A stretch of DNA of 64,000 nucleotides. It comes from Heterohyrax brucei. Lineage: Eukaryota > Chordata > Mammalia > Hyracoidea > Procaviidae. The stretch is from NCBI GenBank assembly GCA_028571685.1, contig CM053140.1, forward strand, positions 146,243,701-146,307,700. The letters run 5' to 3'. How positions within the stretch are numbered: the stretch's first letter is position 1; each line of letters opens with the position of its first letter. Positions 45,108 through 56,916 of the stretch are shown here, one piece after another. The position numbers and the translations under genes are program-made. The notes under the pieces are model-generated. The model was not told where the DNA came from, made no database searches, and worked only from the letters and a program-made list of their open reading frames with translations.

Positions 45108-46300
45108 GCATTCATGAAAAGTTCATGGATGAAAGCCAAAGCTGAAGGAACTGAAGGTTTTTACCAACTTCTGCAATCTGAAACTGATGGAACATGCAGT
45201 CAGGATGCATTGATAATTACTAGTGATTGGAATGCAAAAGCTGGAAACAAAAAAGAAAAATCATTAGTTGGAAGGAGGCCTTGATGATAGGAACTATGTC
45301 AGATAGAATTTAAGGAGACTGACAACTTCATTACAAGTACGTTTTTTCAGCAACATAAATGGTAACTCTACATGTAGACCTTGCCAGATGGAATACACAG
45401 AAGTTGATTACATACTGTGAAAAGAGATTATGGCCAAACTCAGTGTCATCAGTCAGAACAAGGCCAGGAGCCACCTGTTGGAACAGACTCATCAGTTGCT
45501 CATGGGCAAGTTAAAATTGAAGCTGAAGAAAATTGGAACAAGTCCACAAGAACTTGGATATATCCCACCTGAATTTAGAGACCCTCTCAAGAATTGGTTA
45601 GACATGTTGAACACCAGTGACTGAAAACAAATGAATTGTCGAATCACATAAAGGACATCGTACATGAATAAGGCAGGAGGTCATCAAAAAGACAGACAAG
45701 ACCAAAATGGGTGCCAGAAGAGGCTCTGAAACTTGCTCCTGAACATTGAATAGCTAAAGCAAACTGAAGAATTGATGTAAAAGAACTGAACAGAAGGTTT
45801 CAAAGGGCAGCTTCAGAAGACTAAGTATTATAATGACATGTGCAAAGACCCAGAGTTAGAAAAGTAAAAGGAAGAACATGATCTGCATTTCTCAAGCTAG
45901 AAGAACTGGAGAAAAATTTCAAGCCTCTTAGTTGCAATATTGAAGAAGTCTACGGGGAAGCATGCGTGAAAGGAAGGAATGAACAGCCACTATACCAAAA
46001 AAAAAAAAAAAATTGGTTGACATTCTACAGTTTCAGGAGGTAGTCAGCTTGTGAACAGGAGCCTGGGATACTTACTGAAGGAAGAGGTCCAAGATGCACT
46101 TGCAGGCAGTGGCAGAAAACAAGGCTCCAGGAATTGACAGAATAACAAGATGCTTCAAATGGATGTAAGTGTTTATGCCGAGAAGTTTGGAAGCAGCTTC
46201 CTGACCAACCAACTTGTAGAGATTCATGTTGATGCTTGTTCCAGAGAAAGGTTGTACAACCAAATACAGAAATTGTAGAACAGTATCAATTAAGTATCTT
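45108..46300 (+). mobile_element. RTE (BovB-like) fragment, plus strand
   Basis: Starts within the endonuclease: GATAATTACTAGTGATTGGA (encoding the DWNAKAGNK block), then TTTTTTCAGCAACATAAATG and AGAAGTTGATTACATACTG, the linker (CCACTATACC) and the first RT block (KAPGIDRI near 46120). It ends in RT at CAACCAAATACAGAAATTGT. It lacks the 5' UTR, most of RT and the 3' end. Many stops; inactive. Confidence 0.85.
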
Positions 46301-46321
46301 TGCCTTTTTGTGTGTAGGGAC

Positions 46322-47480
46322 TTTTTTTTTAACTGTAGTAAATATGTATGTTATAAAACATTTACCATTTCACCATTCTTCATTTGTGCAATTTGTTGAC
46401 ATTAACTGTGTTTATCATGTTGTGCAACCATCACCATTATCCATTTCCATATTTTTACCATCACCATTAACAGAAACTGAGTGTCCCCTAGGCAATAAGA
46501 CCCTCTCTTCTTCTCCTTCCTGCCCATCCCTGATAACCACTAAGAAACTTTGGTCTCTATGTACTTGTTTATTCTAAATCTTTCATGTAAGTGAAATCAC
46601 ACAATACATGTCCTTTTGTGACTGACTTATTTCACTCAGCATAATGTTTTCAAGGTTCATCTGTGTTATATATGTCTCAGGACTTCATTTCTGTTTATGG
46701 CTGAGTGATACTCCATCATTTGTGTGTATCACAGTTTCTCCATTCATCTGTTGAACATTTAGTCTGCTTCTTCTGTTTGGCTACTTCAGTGAATAGTGCT
46801 GCAGTGAACACTGGTGAACAAGTATCTATATTCCTGCTGTCAGTTCTTTGAGATATATACCTAGGAGTGGAATTGTATCATATGATATTTCTATGTTTAA
46901 CTTTTTGAGAATTCACCAAAATGTTTTCCCCAGCAGCTGTATCATTTTACAATCCCAGCAGTGATGGATGAGGGTGCCAGTTTCTCCACATCCTTGCAAC
47001 CACCTATTGTTTCCCATTTTTTAAAGAATCATAGCAATGTTAGTGGGTGTGAAGTGGTATCTCCTTGTGGCTTTGATTTACATTTTCCTGATTAATCGCA
47101 TCAAGCACCTTTTCATGTGCTTTTTGGCCATTTGTATTTCTTCTTGATAGAATATTTATTGAAGTCCCTTGCCCAGTTTTTGATAGAGCCCTCTTGTTAA
47201 TAGCTTACAGAAGGTTTTTTTGTGTGTGTGTGTTTTGAATATTAAGCCCTCATCAAATATATGGTTCTCAATTTTTTCCTTCCAGTTTGTAGATTTTCTT
47301 CACTTTATTGATCAAGTTTTTTTTATGAACAAAAGTTTTTAGTTTTTATGAGGTCCTGTTTATTTTGTTGGTCATCCTTTCTGTCATATCATTTGTATAT
47401 GACTTTTATCATAAATGTTTCTTATTCTACCTTTTTAATTAGTAATTTCTCAGAGCATATTACAGTTTATGTTCAAAATT
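46322..47480 (-). mobile_element. Old L1, ORF2 C-terminus and 3' UTR
   Basis: Antisense. 3' UTR: GTGCAACCATCACCATTATC, CATCCCTGATAACCACTAAG. ORF2 part: CTGCAGTGAACACTGGTG, TTTTACAATCCCAGCAGTGA, GTGAAGTGGTATCTCCTTGT, CATTTGTATTTCTTCTTGAT. More diverged than 26460-29400, so older. Confidence 0.8.
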
Positions 47481-47498
47481 GTTCTCCCTTATAACTTT

Positions 47499-47667
47499 GG
47501 AAACCCCAGTGGCATAATGGTTAAGTGCTGTGGCTGCTAACCAAAAGGTCTGTAGTTCAAATATGCTGTGTACTCCTTGGAAACTATGGGGCAGTTCTAC
47601 TCTGTCTCGTAAGGTTGCTATGAATCAGAATTGACTCAATGGCAATGAGTTTGGTTTGAGTTTTTTA
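47499..47667 (+). repeat. AfroSINE, full length
   Basis: Head AACCCCAGTGGCATAATGGT, AACCAAAAGGTCTGTAGTTC, tail ATCAGAATTGACTCAATGGC. Confidence 0.92.
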
Positions 47668-47674
47668 AAATAAC

Positions 47675-48160
47675 TTTTTATTTTGCCCATCTTTTTTTTT
47701 TTTGAAAATTTTGGAAAACTATGAGAAGTTGCCAGAATAACACAGTGTACATTCATTTACCCTTCATGGAGATTCATGGTTCACCAGTTGTTAACAATTT
47801 GTGACATTTGCCTTTCTCTTAATATACTTGCTTTGTTCCCTGTGTGGACCATTTGGGTTATTGTAGACTCCATGACACTATCCCTAAAACTTTCACTATA
47901 TATCACCTCAGAATAAGCATACTCTTTCATGTAACCACAATACAATTACTGTGTACAGGAAATTTAATTTTAATGCTACTGTGTAATATATAGCCCATGT
48001 TTGGTTTTTTTCTTTCAGAATTCCTGATAATGTCTTTCATAGATAACTGCATTCTTTTTGATGAAGCATGTGTTCATTACACTTAATTGCTGTAGTTCTT
48101 AAGTTGTTTTACTCTTAAAGTCTAGATTGGCCTGAAAGTCTAGGCTAGCTGTTTTTAAGA
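47675..48160 (-). mobile_element. Old L1 3' UTR (L1ME-like)
   Basis: GAAGTTGCCAGAATAACACA, GGTTATTGTAGACTCCATGA and TAACCACAATACAATTACTG recall ancient L1M-type 3' UTRs in antisense. Confidence 0.6.
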
Positions 48161-48539
48161 ATGACCTTTGGTTTTGCTTAGTCTTACTGTTTTCTCACAT
48201 GATTGTAACCTGTTTAACAAATGGATAATGACGTTGTAATGCCCATTGGTGGAACAACTGCTTGTCTTCTGGCCAGCAATCCACTAAGTCCCTGATAAGG
48301 ATACCATTAAGTTATTAGAGGTTATATCTTGCATAATTACTGCTAGATTCACAAAGTCATGTTGACTGGGCAGTAATAGCCTCAGGATTTTAGAGCTGCA
48401 TAAGGACTTATTAGTCTGTCCCTTACTGCTCAGAGAAGTGAAGTAATTTTCTTAAGTTACCCAGCAGCATGCAGATCATCACAATTAGAGCTGTCACTCA
48501 ATCTGTGGACATTAAACAACCACAGTAGACATGGTAGGA

Positions 48540-48742
48540 GTTCCTGGATGGTCAGGTGGTTAAGCATTTGACTGCTAGCAAAAGGCTGGCAATTTGAACG
48601 ACCTTGAGGTACCTCAGAAGATAGGCCTGGCAAACTGCTTCTGACAGGTGGAAGCCTTGAAAACTCTCTGGAGCAATTCTGTTCTACACACATGGGGTTG
48701 CCATGAGTCAAAATCGACTTGAGAGCAACTAACAACAACAGT
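48540..48742 (+). repeat. AfroSINE, long variant, full length
   Basis: Head GTTCCTGGATGGTCAGGTGG, ACTGCTTCTGACAGGTGGAA, GCAATTCTGTTCTACACACA, tail GAGTCAAAATCGACTTGAGA with AACAACAACA. Confidence 0.9.
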
Positions 48743-48834
48743 GTATATCAGGCACTGGGATACTAAAATAGGTAAGAATTGATCCCTACGGTTAAGAGAT
48801 GAGTAGTCTGTGGCACTGTTTACAGTCATTAAAA

Positions 48835-48995
48835 TGAACTCAAGTCAGACTGCCTGGATTGACTCTGCTCCTATTTGCTGTGTCACTGTGGACTGTGAAG
48901 TGGAGATAATAATAGCATCTAACCTGAAAGATTGTTTGGAAGAGTAAAGTAAGATTATGAATGTAAAACACTATAAATTATTAAGCACTTTTATG
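48835..48995 (+). repeat. MIR
   Basis: AGACTGCCTGGATTGACTCT, TGCTGTGTCACTGTGGACTG and GGAGATAATAATAGCATCTA follow the MIR consensus; the 3' half is diverged. Confidence 0.75.
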
Positions 48996-49176
48996 TTGTA
49001 CATATGTCAGATGCACCAGATGCATAAAAGAAGCAAGTTTAGGGCCTGTGTCAAGGAGCATGAGCCTGAAAAAAGTCAGTTTAAGGTAACTATAATAAGT
49101 ACCTTTCATAGCAAAACTTAACTTTATAGAAGTTACCTGGTATTACGGGCTAAAAGAATAAAAAAAGTTGATTTTT

Positions 49177-49304
49177 TGAGACATGTATGGAGCAGAGAGG
49201 AATAGTGTGCTGTCACCGGACAGGGAGAGCAGTGGAAGCTGCATATAGGTGGGCATTTAAATTTATACGAGAATGTACATTTTCATTCAGTCATATTAAA
49301 TAAA
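49177..49304 (+). mobile_element. Very short L1 tail insertion with target duplication
   Basis: About 125 bp: ACATGTATGGAGCAGAGAGG, TGTGCTGTCACCGGACAGGG, GGTGGGCATTTAAATTTATA, then a short A-rich tail. Flanks AAAAAAGTTGATTTTT at 49161 and about 49306 are the target duplication. Only the 3'-most L1 sequence is present. Confidence 0.88.
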
Positions 49305-49321
49305 AAAAAAAGTTGATTTTT

Positions 49322-50870
49322 AAAGGCTCAGCCAAATGCTTAGATGATTAAACCATAAACTATCACCAGTGGCAAGTATGATTTCACAAAATGGGGAATT
49401 GGATTGGTGGGGGCAGGGGGAGATGAGAGTTGAAGGAGATGGTCTCTGACTTCTGAGGTTGAAGTTAGAGGTAACTACCATGGATGGAACTATCTGTACC
49501 TCCATCAGAGAAATTTCTTTGCCGAATGGACTTTTGGTATTGTAATTATTAGTGGCTTTAGGTGGAATATCTTGGCATGGGGCTTGAGTATGTGTCAGTA
49601 TGTGTTTCACTTTGTGTCTTTCACAATTTTTTACTTTCTCCTCCTTGGAGTTCTTTTGAGCATGCCCGAATGTCATCTGCTGGTATGAGCTCCGCTTTAC
49701 GATCTAAACTCAGTAGTGTTGACATTGTAAACCACTAAGTGGTCAAATAGTTGTCCCCTTCTTTTCATTACCCCTTACCCATGGGTCTTCCTGCCCAGCC
49801 CATGACCCTGTATTCTTTATCATCTTGGAATCTTGGTTTTTGATAACTTCCATTAAAATTACCAATCTTTTCACTCATAATAGTCCAGTTATCTGGCCAA
49901 GCATCGTAGGCTGTACTACAGTACAGCCTCTAAAAAAACCAGGTAGTCACAGCTCCTGGTAGTAGAATTGTCTTTATAGCAAGAAGCTGGTATAGCACCA
50001 GAACCCACATGTGGTGTGTGCCCAGGCTTCTCAAGAAGTCCATGCTGTGAGACCTGAAGTTCTTAGGGTGTTGTCCAAATGAAAAACATGTCAGGAGGGC
50101 CACACAGGCTGCATGTGTACTGTGTTCACGACATAATCAAGTGTGCTCACCTGTTGAGGGGGAGAAAATCCTTGTGAAAGTGTTGAAGGCCTAAGCACAG
50201 AGTCAGAAAGCCAAATTTAAAAAAGAGAAGAAAAAACTTTTTTGAACAATAAAAAATCAGATGGCTTGTTCCCTTAGAAAGAACAACCAAAAAAACCCAG
50301 CCTTGTACATCAAAAGTACTGTCCAAAAGTTTTCTTAATTCTGAATCAGTGACATCTTTTAAAATTTGTAAATTTGCTTAAGATCTTGTAATGATCTTTA
50401 TGTGAATTAATTTAAGAGATGAGATCAGTGTGGATATAATACAACTCTCAAAATGTATGAGTGCTTTAGAAAAAGCAAGTATCCCTTCTACTTCCCTTAT
50501 TTTTCAGGGGAAGAGTAAATATACTTTTCTCTGTTTGGGGAAATACGAAAGAATGGCTGGGAGAGGGACAATGTTTTTCTTTTAAATAAGCAAAACATTT
50601 GAAGTATAAAAATACTTTTAGGAAAGAATTTAAAAAATATGTAATACTATAATAGACATTAGGTCACTATGGAATACAAACACTGTTAACGTTGATGTGA
50701 ATTTTTGTTTTTCATAAAGCAAAATCAGTTACCCTGCATATACATTTTATTTCCTTTGATATTTTTAATTTAGCAGTTACAAGCAGTTTTACATGTCATT
50801 TAAAATTATCCATAAAAATGTTTTTGACAGTATTATTATTCCATCTGAATTTTGTTCTGTGATTTGATAA
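49322..50870. other. Intron 1, mostly unrecognised
   Basis: Includes a block at about 49930-50230 with CACATGTGGTGTGTGCCCAG and GGCCACACAGGCTGCATGTG that I cannot classify. A 118-codon minus frame at 49320-49676 has no recognisable product. Confidence 0.4.
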
Positions 50871-50989
50871 TAGGGTATGTAGCTAAATGTTCTCTAGATT
50901 TCCATTTTTCCTGCTGTAAACAATACTGTAATGAACATCTTTGTGGTAGATAATTTTCTGAATAGTTCCTTAGGGTCAAATGTTATTAA
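50870..50989 (-). repeat. Short old L1 fragment (tentative)
   Basis: CCTGCTGTAAACAATACTGT and AATGAACATCTTTGTGG resemble the L1 landmark for antisense ORF2. Confidence 0.4.
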
Positions 50990-51775
50990 CTATTTTTAAA
51001 AATTATTTTTTGGTTGTTGAAAATATACACAGCAAAGCATATCAGTTCAACAGTTTGTACATGTACAGTTCAGTCGCGTTGACTACCATCTGAGTTGTGC
51101 AGCCCTGCTCACCCTCTCTTTCTGAGATATTCCACCCTTATTAACAAACTCACTGCCCCTAGGTGTCCTATCTGATCTTGCAAGTTTCTAAATTGCTGTT
51201 ATCAGTTCAATCCCATATAGATCTTCAAAAAGCATAATGCTCAAGGCAGACATTCTTTACTAGTTAAGCTAAACTGTTTTTTGGTTTTAAGAAGACTTCA
51301 AGGAATATGTTTGGTTTAAGATTTAAAGATTATCTTAGGATAGTAGTTCCAATGGTTCATCCAACCTCTTTGGCTCCAGAAAATATGAATTCCATGAGAA
51401 TTTGAAATTCTGTTCTGCACCTTCTACAGTCTGTGATCAAAACCTTCAGTAATGACAGCTGGGCATGATCGAGTTCTTCTAGCTTCATGACAAAGACTGT
51501 TGTTCATGAAGGGAGTTAGCCACACATTCCCCTTCCTCTACTCATTGTTGACTCTCCTCCTCTTTTGCTGCAGGCAAGTTGAGGCTGATTGTCATGCTTA
51601 GGTTTTTAAGACCCCAGATACAATGCAACAAAGGAGGTAGAGCAGAAGTCGCTCAGCACATTGTTAGGCCAGTTAAATGAGTCATCTCATGAAACCGTAA
51701 CTCTAAACCACCAAACCAAGAAACCAAATCCCATGAGGTGTTTGGTTGTGCACAAAAGCAGCCTCAGCAGCTACT
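50990..51775 (-). mobile_element. L1 3' UTR, 5'-truncated
   Basis: Colinear with 44030-45050: GAAAATATACACAGCAAAGC, GTCCTATCTGATCTTGCAAG, TTTACTAGTTAAGCTAAACT, TTTTAAGACCCCAGATACAA (51604), ending GCAGCCTCAGCAGCT. Confidence 0.82.
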
Positions 51776-52029
51776 TTTTTTTTTGGTCAGTTTTGTAAAT
51801 ATGTCTGTTGCATAACAGCTGTTTTTAAAATTATTTATGTCCTTTATGTTTTTTAATAACCTCTTAATGCTTTTCTATTGATTTTTCTGAATTTTTCACT
51901 TAGTTAAAACATCAGTCTTTGTTATTTCTTATGTAATCATCAATATTTACCTTTATTTGAGCTAATGTACTTGGTTTTTTCTTGAACCAGTATGCATAAA
52001 ACTAAATTCATTTCTCATATTTTCCCCTT

Positions 52030-52760
52030 TACTCACTGTCCAGCTGACCAAACCAGAAATTTAAATTTTACCTTTTCACCTTTGATCCTGCCTTACCCTT
52101 CTCTCCTGTGTCTAGTAAACCTGTGAGTCCTATTGACTCAACCTCCTAAATACTTTTTCGGTGCGTTTCCTTTGTTCCAGCCCTTACAGCCACTGCCTTC
52201 ATGCTCCTGTTACTGCTCACATGGTTTTCGGCCACAGCCTGCCTTCTGGTCTTCCTGTCTCCTTTCAGCCTGTTGGTCAGACTGCGTCCATGTCAGTCTT
52301 GTGATGTTACTCTTGGTTTCCCTTTTGTCTTCACTTCCCAGACTCTTTAATGTGACTTAAAAGATCTTTTTTGATGTAGCTTCTGCTCACCTCTCCAGCT
52401 TCAAGTTTTACCACTTTCCTCCTTAGATATTATATAGTGAAATAAGCCATCATCGAATCTAGCCTTTGCATATCCTGTTCCCTTTACCTCAGACTCTTGG
52501 GGTCATCCTCTTCCACTCCGCACCCCGCCCACCGCACATCTGATGTCCTGACAACTTTCCCCCTGGACTTGCAGATCTCATCTTAGATGATACATCCTCT
52601 GGGAAGTCTTCCCTGGTAATTGTCCTTGACTGATGAAACGTTCTCCATCTGAACAGAGAAGCACTGTTGGCATATCTCTTCTAGCCTTTTTGCACCGTTT
52701 TTATATCATTGTCATCTTACTTTTTAATCAGTGTTTCCCAAGCAGTGTTCAAACAAATGC
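52030..52760 (+). mobile_element. L2 LINE relic
   Basis: Phrases of the L2 body and end: CAGCCTGCCTTCTGGTCTTC, TACATCCTCTGGGAAGTCTT, CCCTGGTAATTGTCC and AGCCTTTTTGCACCG. Degraded. Confidence 0.5.
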
Positions 52761-53419
52761 AGATGTTCTGTGAGCTGTTGTATGCTATGTAAAAGAAGGA
52801 TTCCATAGTCAGATTTGGAAAACAGTACATACTATATCTTCTTGCAGATTCATAGTGTAAGTTAATATATTAAAGGACCTGAGAGGTTCTACCAGTTATT
52901 CTGTTAGGCTCTAGGTATATACAATTAGTGAACTTTTTTTTTTTTTAACCACATCTTACTGTGCCTCCTGTATTTGATACTAGTTCTTACCCCTTCTGGA
53001 AGTTTTTCCTTTGTCATCTGTGAAACTATTCTCTTGATTTTTCTGATAGTTTTGTGTTCTTTTTTATTTTCTTAATGGATTACCGTATCCTTGCCTGCTT
53101 AAACATTCATTGTCCCTCTGTTCTTTTTGCACTTCGTATTCTCCAGATAATTTCATTCATTCTGGTGGTTTCAGATTCGCATTTACTGCTGTATAATTGT
53201 TTTAATACAGGCTCAAGTAAAAATGTTTGAAGTAAATGGGCCAGTTCTTGAACATGAAATCTGTAACACTTTAAGAGTGAAAAAGAACTGGGAAGCCCCG
53301 AGCTTCTGCTGCCCAACAGCCAAGATAAAAACTGAGAAGACAGTCTTGACTCTCTTTCCTACATTTATCAAGTTCTGTCACTTCCAAACCCTAAATGCCA
53401 TATCTGTGCCCTTCTCTCC

Positions 53420-54152
53420 GGCATCAGTATCACTCCTCTGTTTTATGCCCTCATCATCTTCTTGCTTGAGCTCATTCAAATCTCTTACTTTTATGTACTG
53501 TTTCCTCCCAGCTTTTATCACAATTCCATGAACTCATCAGAGTGATATGTAGAAAAAAGGCAGGTCTGATTACACCATTCTTTTGTTTGAAACTCATCAA
53601 TGGTTTCCTGTGATTCTAGAGTAAAAAGAGAAACCCTTTAATAAAGCTTAGAGCTTCAAGTACTGCTTCTGTCCCCTCTCTGCTCCGTGATTAGAACCTG
53701 ATTCTCAAGCAATTGTAAACTGCGGTGGCCTTTCTGATTTCATTCTTAATTCATTCTTCATTGTAGTTTTCTTCAGTGTGACTGTCCACACTATTTTCTT
53801 TTCCTGTGATACCCTTCCCTTGCTTCCTAACCTGTGCCTGTCTCTCTTACTCCATTTACTCATAAGCAGATAATTATGCAGTTTCTCCTTCTAAACCAAA
53901 CTTGAAGGTAGGGGCTGTGTCTGATTTTGAAATCCCAGTACCTCAGGTACATAGTACCAAAAAACTAAATACATTGCCATCGAGCCAGTTCCTGCCCCTA
54001 AGGACCTTAGAGGACAGAGTAGAACTAAGGTGCACCTGGTGGATTTGAACTGCCTCCTTTTTGGTTAGCAGCCATGGCACTTAAACCAGTGCACTACAGG
54101 GTTTCCCAGGTACGTAGTGGGTGCTTTGTAAGTGTTCGTTGAATGAATGAAT
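53420..54152 (+). mobile_element. L2 LINE relic, SINE nested
   Basis: TGAAACTCATCAATGGTTTC, CCTTCCCTTGCTTCCTAACC, AAGGTAGGGGCTGTGTCTGA, then after the SINE GTAGTGGGTGCTTTGTAAGT and GAATGAATGAATC: the order of the L2 3' end. Confidence 0.65.
53958..54107 (-). repeat. AfroSINE nested in L2
   Basis: Antisense: ACATTGCCATCGAGCCAGTT, CAGAGTAGAACTAAGGTGCA and head CACTACAGGGTTTCCCA. Confidence 0.9.
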
Positions 54153-54314
54153 CCTTGCACAGATACATCCCAAGCGATGCTCTTTGGACCCTTGTCTCAC
54201 AGCTGTTTGTCTCGAGTTTCTCAATGACAGATTCTACCAGGGGATTTATAGAACGACTTGATGGCGATGGGTTTTTGGGTAAACTGCAGGTTGGTAGAGG
54301 CATCTGTTATTTTA

Positions 54315-54752
54315 TTTTATTTTTTTATTTAATATGACTGAGTGAAAATGTACATTCCTGTATAAATTTACATGCCCACCTATAGGCAGCTTCCACTGCT
54401 CTCCTTGTCCAGTTACAGCACACTATTCCTCTCTGCTTCATACATGTCTCATCCTCCCAACAGTCTCCTTTCCCCTCCTCTCCACCCACTCTCCTTCCTC
54501 CGGCCACAGGTCAGCAGGATGATATCCTATAGATGTATAGAACCATAAAGTGCATCCAATATATGATCACTGTGCATCACCAAGTCCAATCCATTCATGT
54601 CCGAAGAGTAGACCTTCGTTATGATTTGTGGGCAAGGGCCTCATTAGGGCCAGGGGCCATGCTCCCAGGGGAACCCCAAAACCGCTGGACCATCACTTGA
54701 GGTCTTGCACCCCTTTTTATTTTTGTGTTGCCAGTGAGACTCAACTTAGTGA
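54315..54752 (-). mobile_element. L1 3' UTR insertion with 14-bp target duplication
   Basis: Antisense: GAGTGAAAATGTACATTCCT, CAGCAGGATGATATCCTATA, GGGGCCATGCTCCCAGGGGA. CATCTGTTATTTTA lies on both sides (54301-54314 and 54753-54766). 5'-truncated. Confidence 0.92.
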
Positions 54753-54771
54753 CATCTGTTATTTTAAATGG

Positions 54772-54795
54772 TGATGATGATGATGATGATGATGT
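54772..54795 (+). repeat. (TGA)8 microsatellite
   Basis: Eight TGA units in a row, immediately right of the L1 insertion. Confidence 0.95.
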
Positions 54796-55062
54796 GTTTA
54801 TGGTGATATGAAAAATGATGCAGGATTTTTAGTGTACAGAGAAATTCAAACAATATTTTAAGTTACTAAATGACGTGTAAAACTTGATAACATGTAATGT
54901 GTGTTCATTTATATATAAATCGTCGTGCAAATCTTAAACTGTTTTAAAGTTGATGGAAGAGATCATACAGCAGTAATTTAGACTTGTAGGTAGAAAATCT
55001 TTGTTATTAGACACACTCTTGTTGGGTGGAAACTAGGTTTAGATTATACAGAGCACTTATGT

Positions 55063-55220
55063 TGGAGCCCTAGTGGCGTGATGGTTAAGAGCTTGGCTGC
55101 TAGCCAGAAGGTCAGAAGTTTGAATGCATTAACTGCTCCTTGGAAACCTATGAGGCAGTTTTCTGTTCTGTCCTATAGTGTTGCTATGAGTTGGAATCAA
55201 CAATGGATTTGAGGGGATTT
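55063..55220 (+). repeat. AfroSINE, full length
   Basis: Head GAGCCCTAGTGGCGTGATGG, GCTAGCCAGAAGGTCAGAAG, tail GAGTTGGAATCAACAATGGA. Confidence 0.9.
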
Positions 55221-55429
55221 TTTTGTTTGTTTAAATTTTTAAAATTTTTTTAGGTCATTGTATTTCCATCTGTTAAGTGTTGTCTGTAAAACTATGGAAT
55301 TGAATAGATTGAAATAATTCTCACAGCTTTTCTAGCAGCAGTGTAAACCTAATTTTATATTTTCTTTCTGTGTATATCTGGTTCTAGATCTTGTATATAC
55401 TCTGGGTTCTGCTTTTGAACCATGTTCAT

Positions 55430-56015
55430 ACCTGTTATGACTCTTGCCACATGTTACACAGTGATTTAGGGTTAGTGCACTAGCCTTCTATTAACTACCC
55501 TCTAATTTTACCCCCTTTTAACCCATCTGCTGCTACACCTTTGCCAGAATGATCTTTCTTAAAATTTTTGTCTGATCACATGAATCTTAATTACCATCTT
55601 TTAGTGACTCCCCATTGTCTTCAGAATTACATGTAGACTCCTTAGCGTGGAAGTAAGTTGTTGTGTACCTCTGGCTTATTTCTTGATAGCAACCAGCATG
55701 CTGATACCGAACTGCGTATGAGACCTGCATGCTGTCAAGCTTTGGAACTGTGTGCAAGCTGCTGCCTTGGTGTGAACTGTCCTCCTTGGCTTCCTCACCC
55801 TGTCCTCACTCCCCGCCCTGCGTAACTCTATTACATCCCGCCGTCGCCGTCCCTGCTCTGGACTCTGGGTTTCCATTGTACACTGCTAGTGTAATCATTT
55901 CTTCATCCCTGTCACTTAATCATCAGCTCTTTGAGGAAAGGGACAGCGAGTGTTCACATACTTGACAGAGCATCTAATGTGTACATGTTCTTAAATGTGT
56001 GTTGAGTGTTGCCAT
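55430..56015 (+). mobile_element. L2 LINE relic adjoining exon 2
   Basis: GCCAGAATGATCTTTCTTAA, GACTCCCCATTGTCTTCAGA, ATGTAGACTCCTTAGCGTGG and TCAGCTCTTTGAGGAAAGGG are L2 phrases in order. It ends about 65 bases before MFSD14A exon 2. Confidence 0.75.
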
Positions 56016-56079
56016 TTTTGTTAGTAATCCTGGAATGCACTGACTGATTTGTTAACTTTAAAAAAATCTATTTTTGTAG

Positions 56080-56175
56080 CCTCAAGGAATTGGTTCTCCC
56101 AGTGTTTATCATGCGGTTATTGTCATCTTTTTGGAGTTTTTTGCATGGGGATTACTGACAGCACCTACCTTGGTG
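56080..56175 (+). CDS. MFSD14A: MFSD14A (HIAT1) coding exon 2
   Basis: Thirty-two codons in phase 0, reading PQGIGSPSVYHAVIVIFLEF then FAWGLLTAPTLV. This joins precisely to the GGT end of exon 1 and forms the first transmembrane helix of the major-facilitator fold. The acceptor is TTTTTGTAG/CC and the donor is GTG/GTAAGT, a near-perfect consensus. The next exon, expected to begin with codons for VLHETFPKHTF, was searched for and is not in the window. Confidence 0.97.
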
Positions 56176-56549
56176 GTAAGTAGTTTTTACTTATCTATCA
56201 CTGACTCTAACATCTTTTTCACTTCAGTCTCAGAGAAAAACATTGGCTCCTTTTTCCTCCGTTTTAGTCAGCCTCACCAAGACTGTTGACCTTCTGGTAC
56301 TCCCCTGTACTTGATTGCTGTAGTCATCCTGTTCCAACGTTCCCCTCTTGCTAATTTGTTTATTTTTTGGGAGTATGAATCTAGCGATCAGCACTGAACA
56401 TGTGCATCCAGAGACTCAGTACCTGCCCGCTTTGGATGGAGGGGAGAGACTCTCGTGTGAGTGACAGGTGTAAGAAAGATGATGGTCTGTGGCCTGGGTT
56501 GTTCAGCATAATTAGTTCAAAATTCATTCAGATAGTTTTGCCTTCTAAG

Positions 56550-56740
56550 TAACTAGATACTGTTGATTCAGTTCCAACTCGTGGTAACTCCATGTATGTC
56601 AGAGTAGAACTGCTCCTTAGGGCTTTCAAGGCTGTGACTGTCTGGTAGCAGATCACCAGGCCTCTCAGGTACTTTAGGGTGGGTTGGAACTGCCAGCCTT
56701 CAGGTAGTAGTTGAGCAGTTAACTTGTTTGTGATACCCGG
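56550..56740 (-). repeat. AfroSINE, variant module, first of a pair
   Basis: Antisense: ACTGTTGATTCAGTTCCAAC, TTTCAAGGCTGTGACTGTCT, GGTTGGAACTGCCAGCCTTC. Confidence 0.85.
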
Positions 56741-56752
56741 CGACACTTTTCA

Positions 56753-56916
56753 AGACAACCAAGTTGTTGCCATTAAAGTGATTTCAACTCATAGCTATGC
56801 TGTGGGACAGAGTACAACTGCCCCGATACGATTTCCAGGGAGCAATTGGTGAATTCAGACTGCTGACATTTTGGTTAGCAGCCATGTTCTGAACCCCACC
56901 AGCCACCAGGGTTTCC
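56753..56916 (-). repeat. AfroSINE, full length, second of the pair
   Basis: Antisense: GTTGCCATTAAAGTGATTTC, GACAGAGTACAACTGCCCCG and head GCCACCAGGGTTTCC. About 12 bases after the previous copy. Confidence 0.9.

Larger units (their letters stand above)
38636..56079 (+). other. MFSD14A: MFSD14A intron 1
   Basis: About 17.4 kb from GTGAGC to a T-rich acceptor ending TTTTTGTAG. The first 600 bases are the rest of the CpG island. Further in lie AfroSINEs, three kinds of L1 3' end, an RTE fragment, MIR and L2 relics. No additional exon is visible; long antisense frames in the CpG island are composition artefacts. Confidence 0.9.

Noticed and set aside
49320-49676. 118-codon minus frame in intron 1
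   Set aside because: No recognised domain; isolated open frame expected by chance at this length scale.
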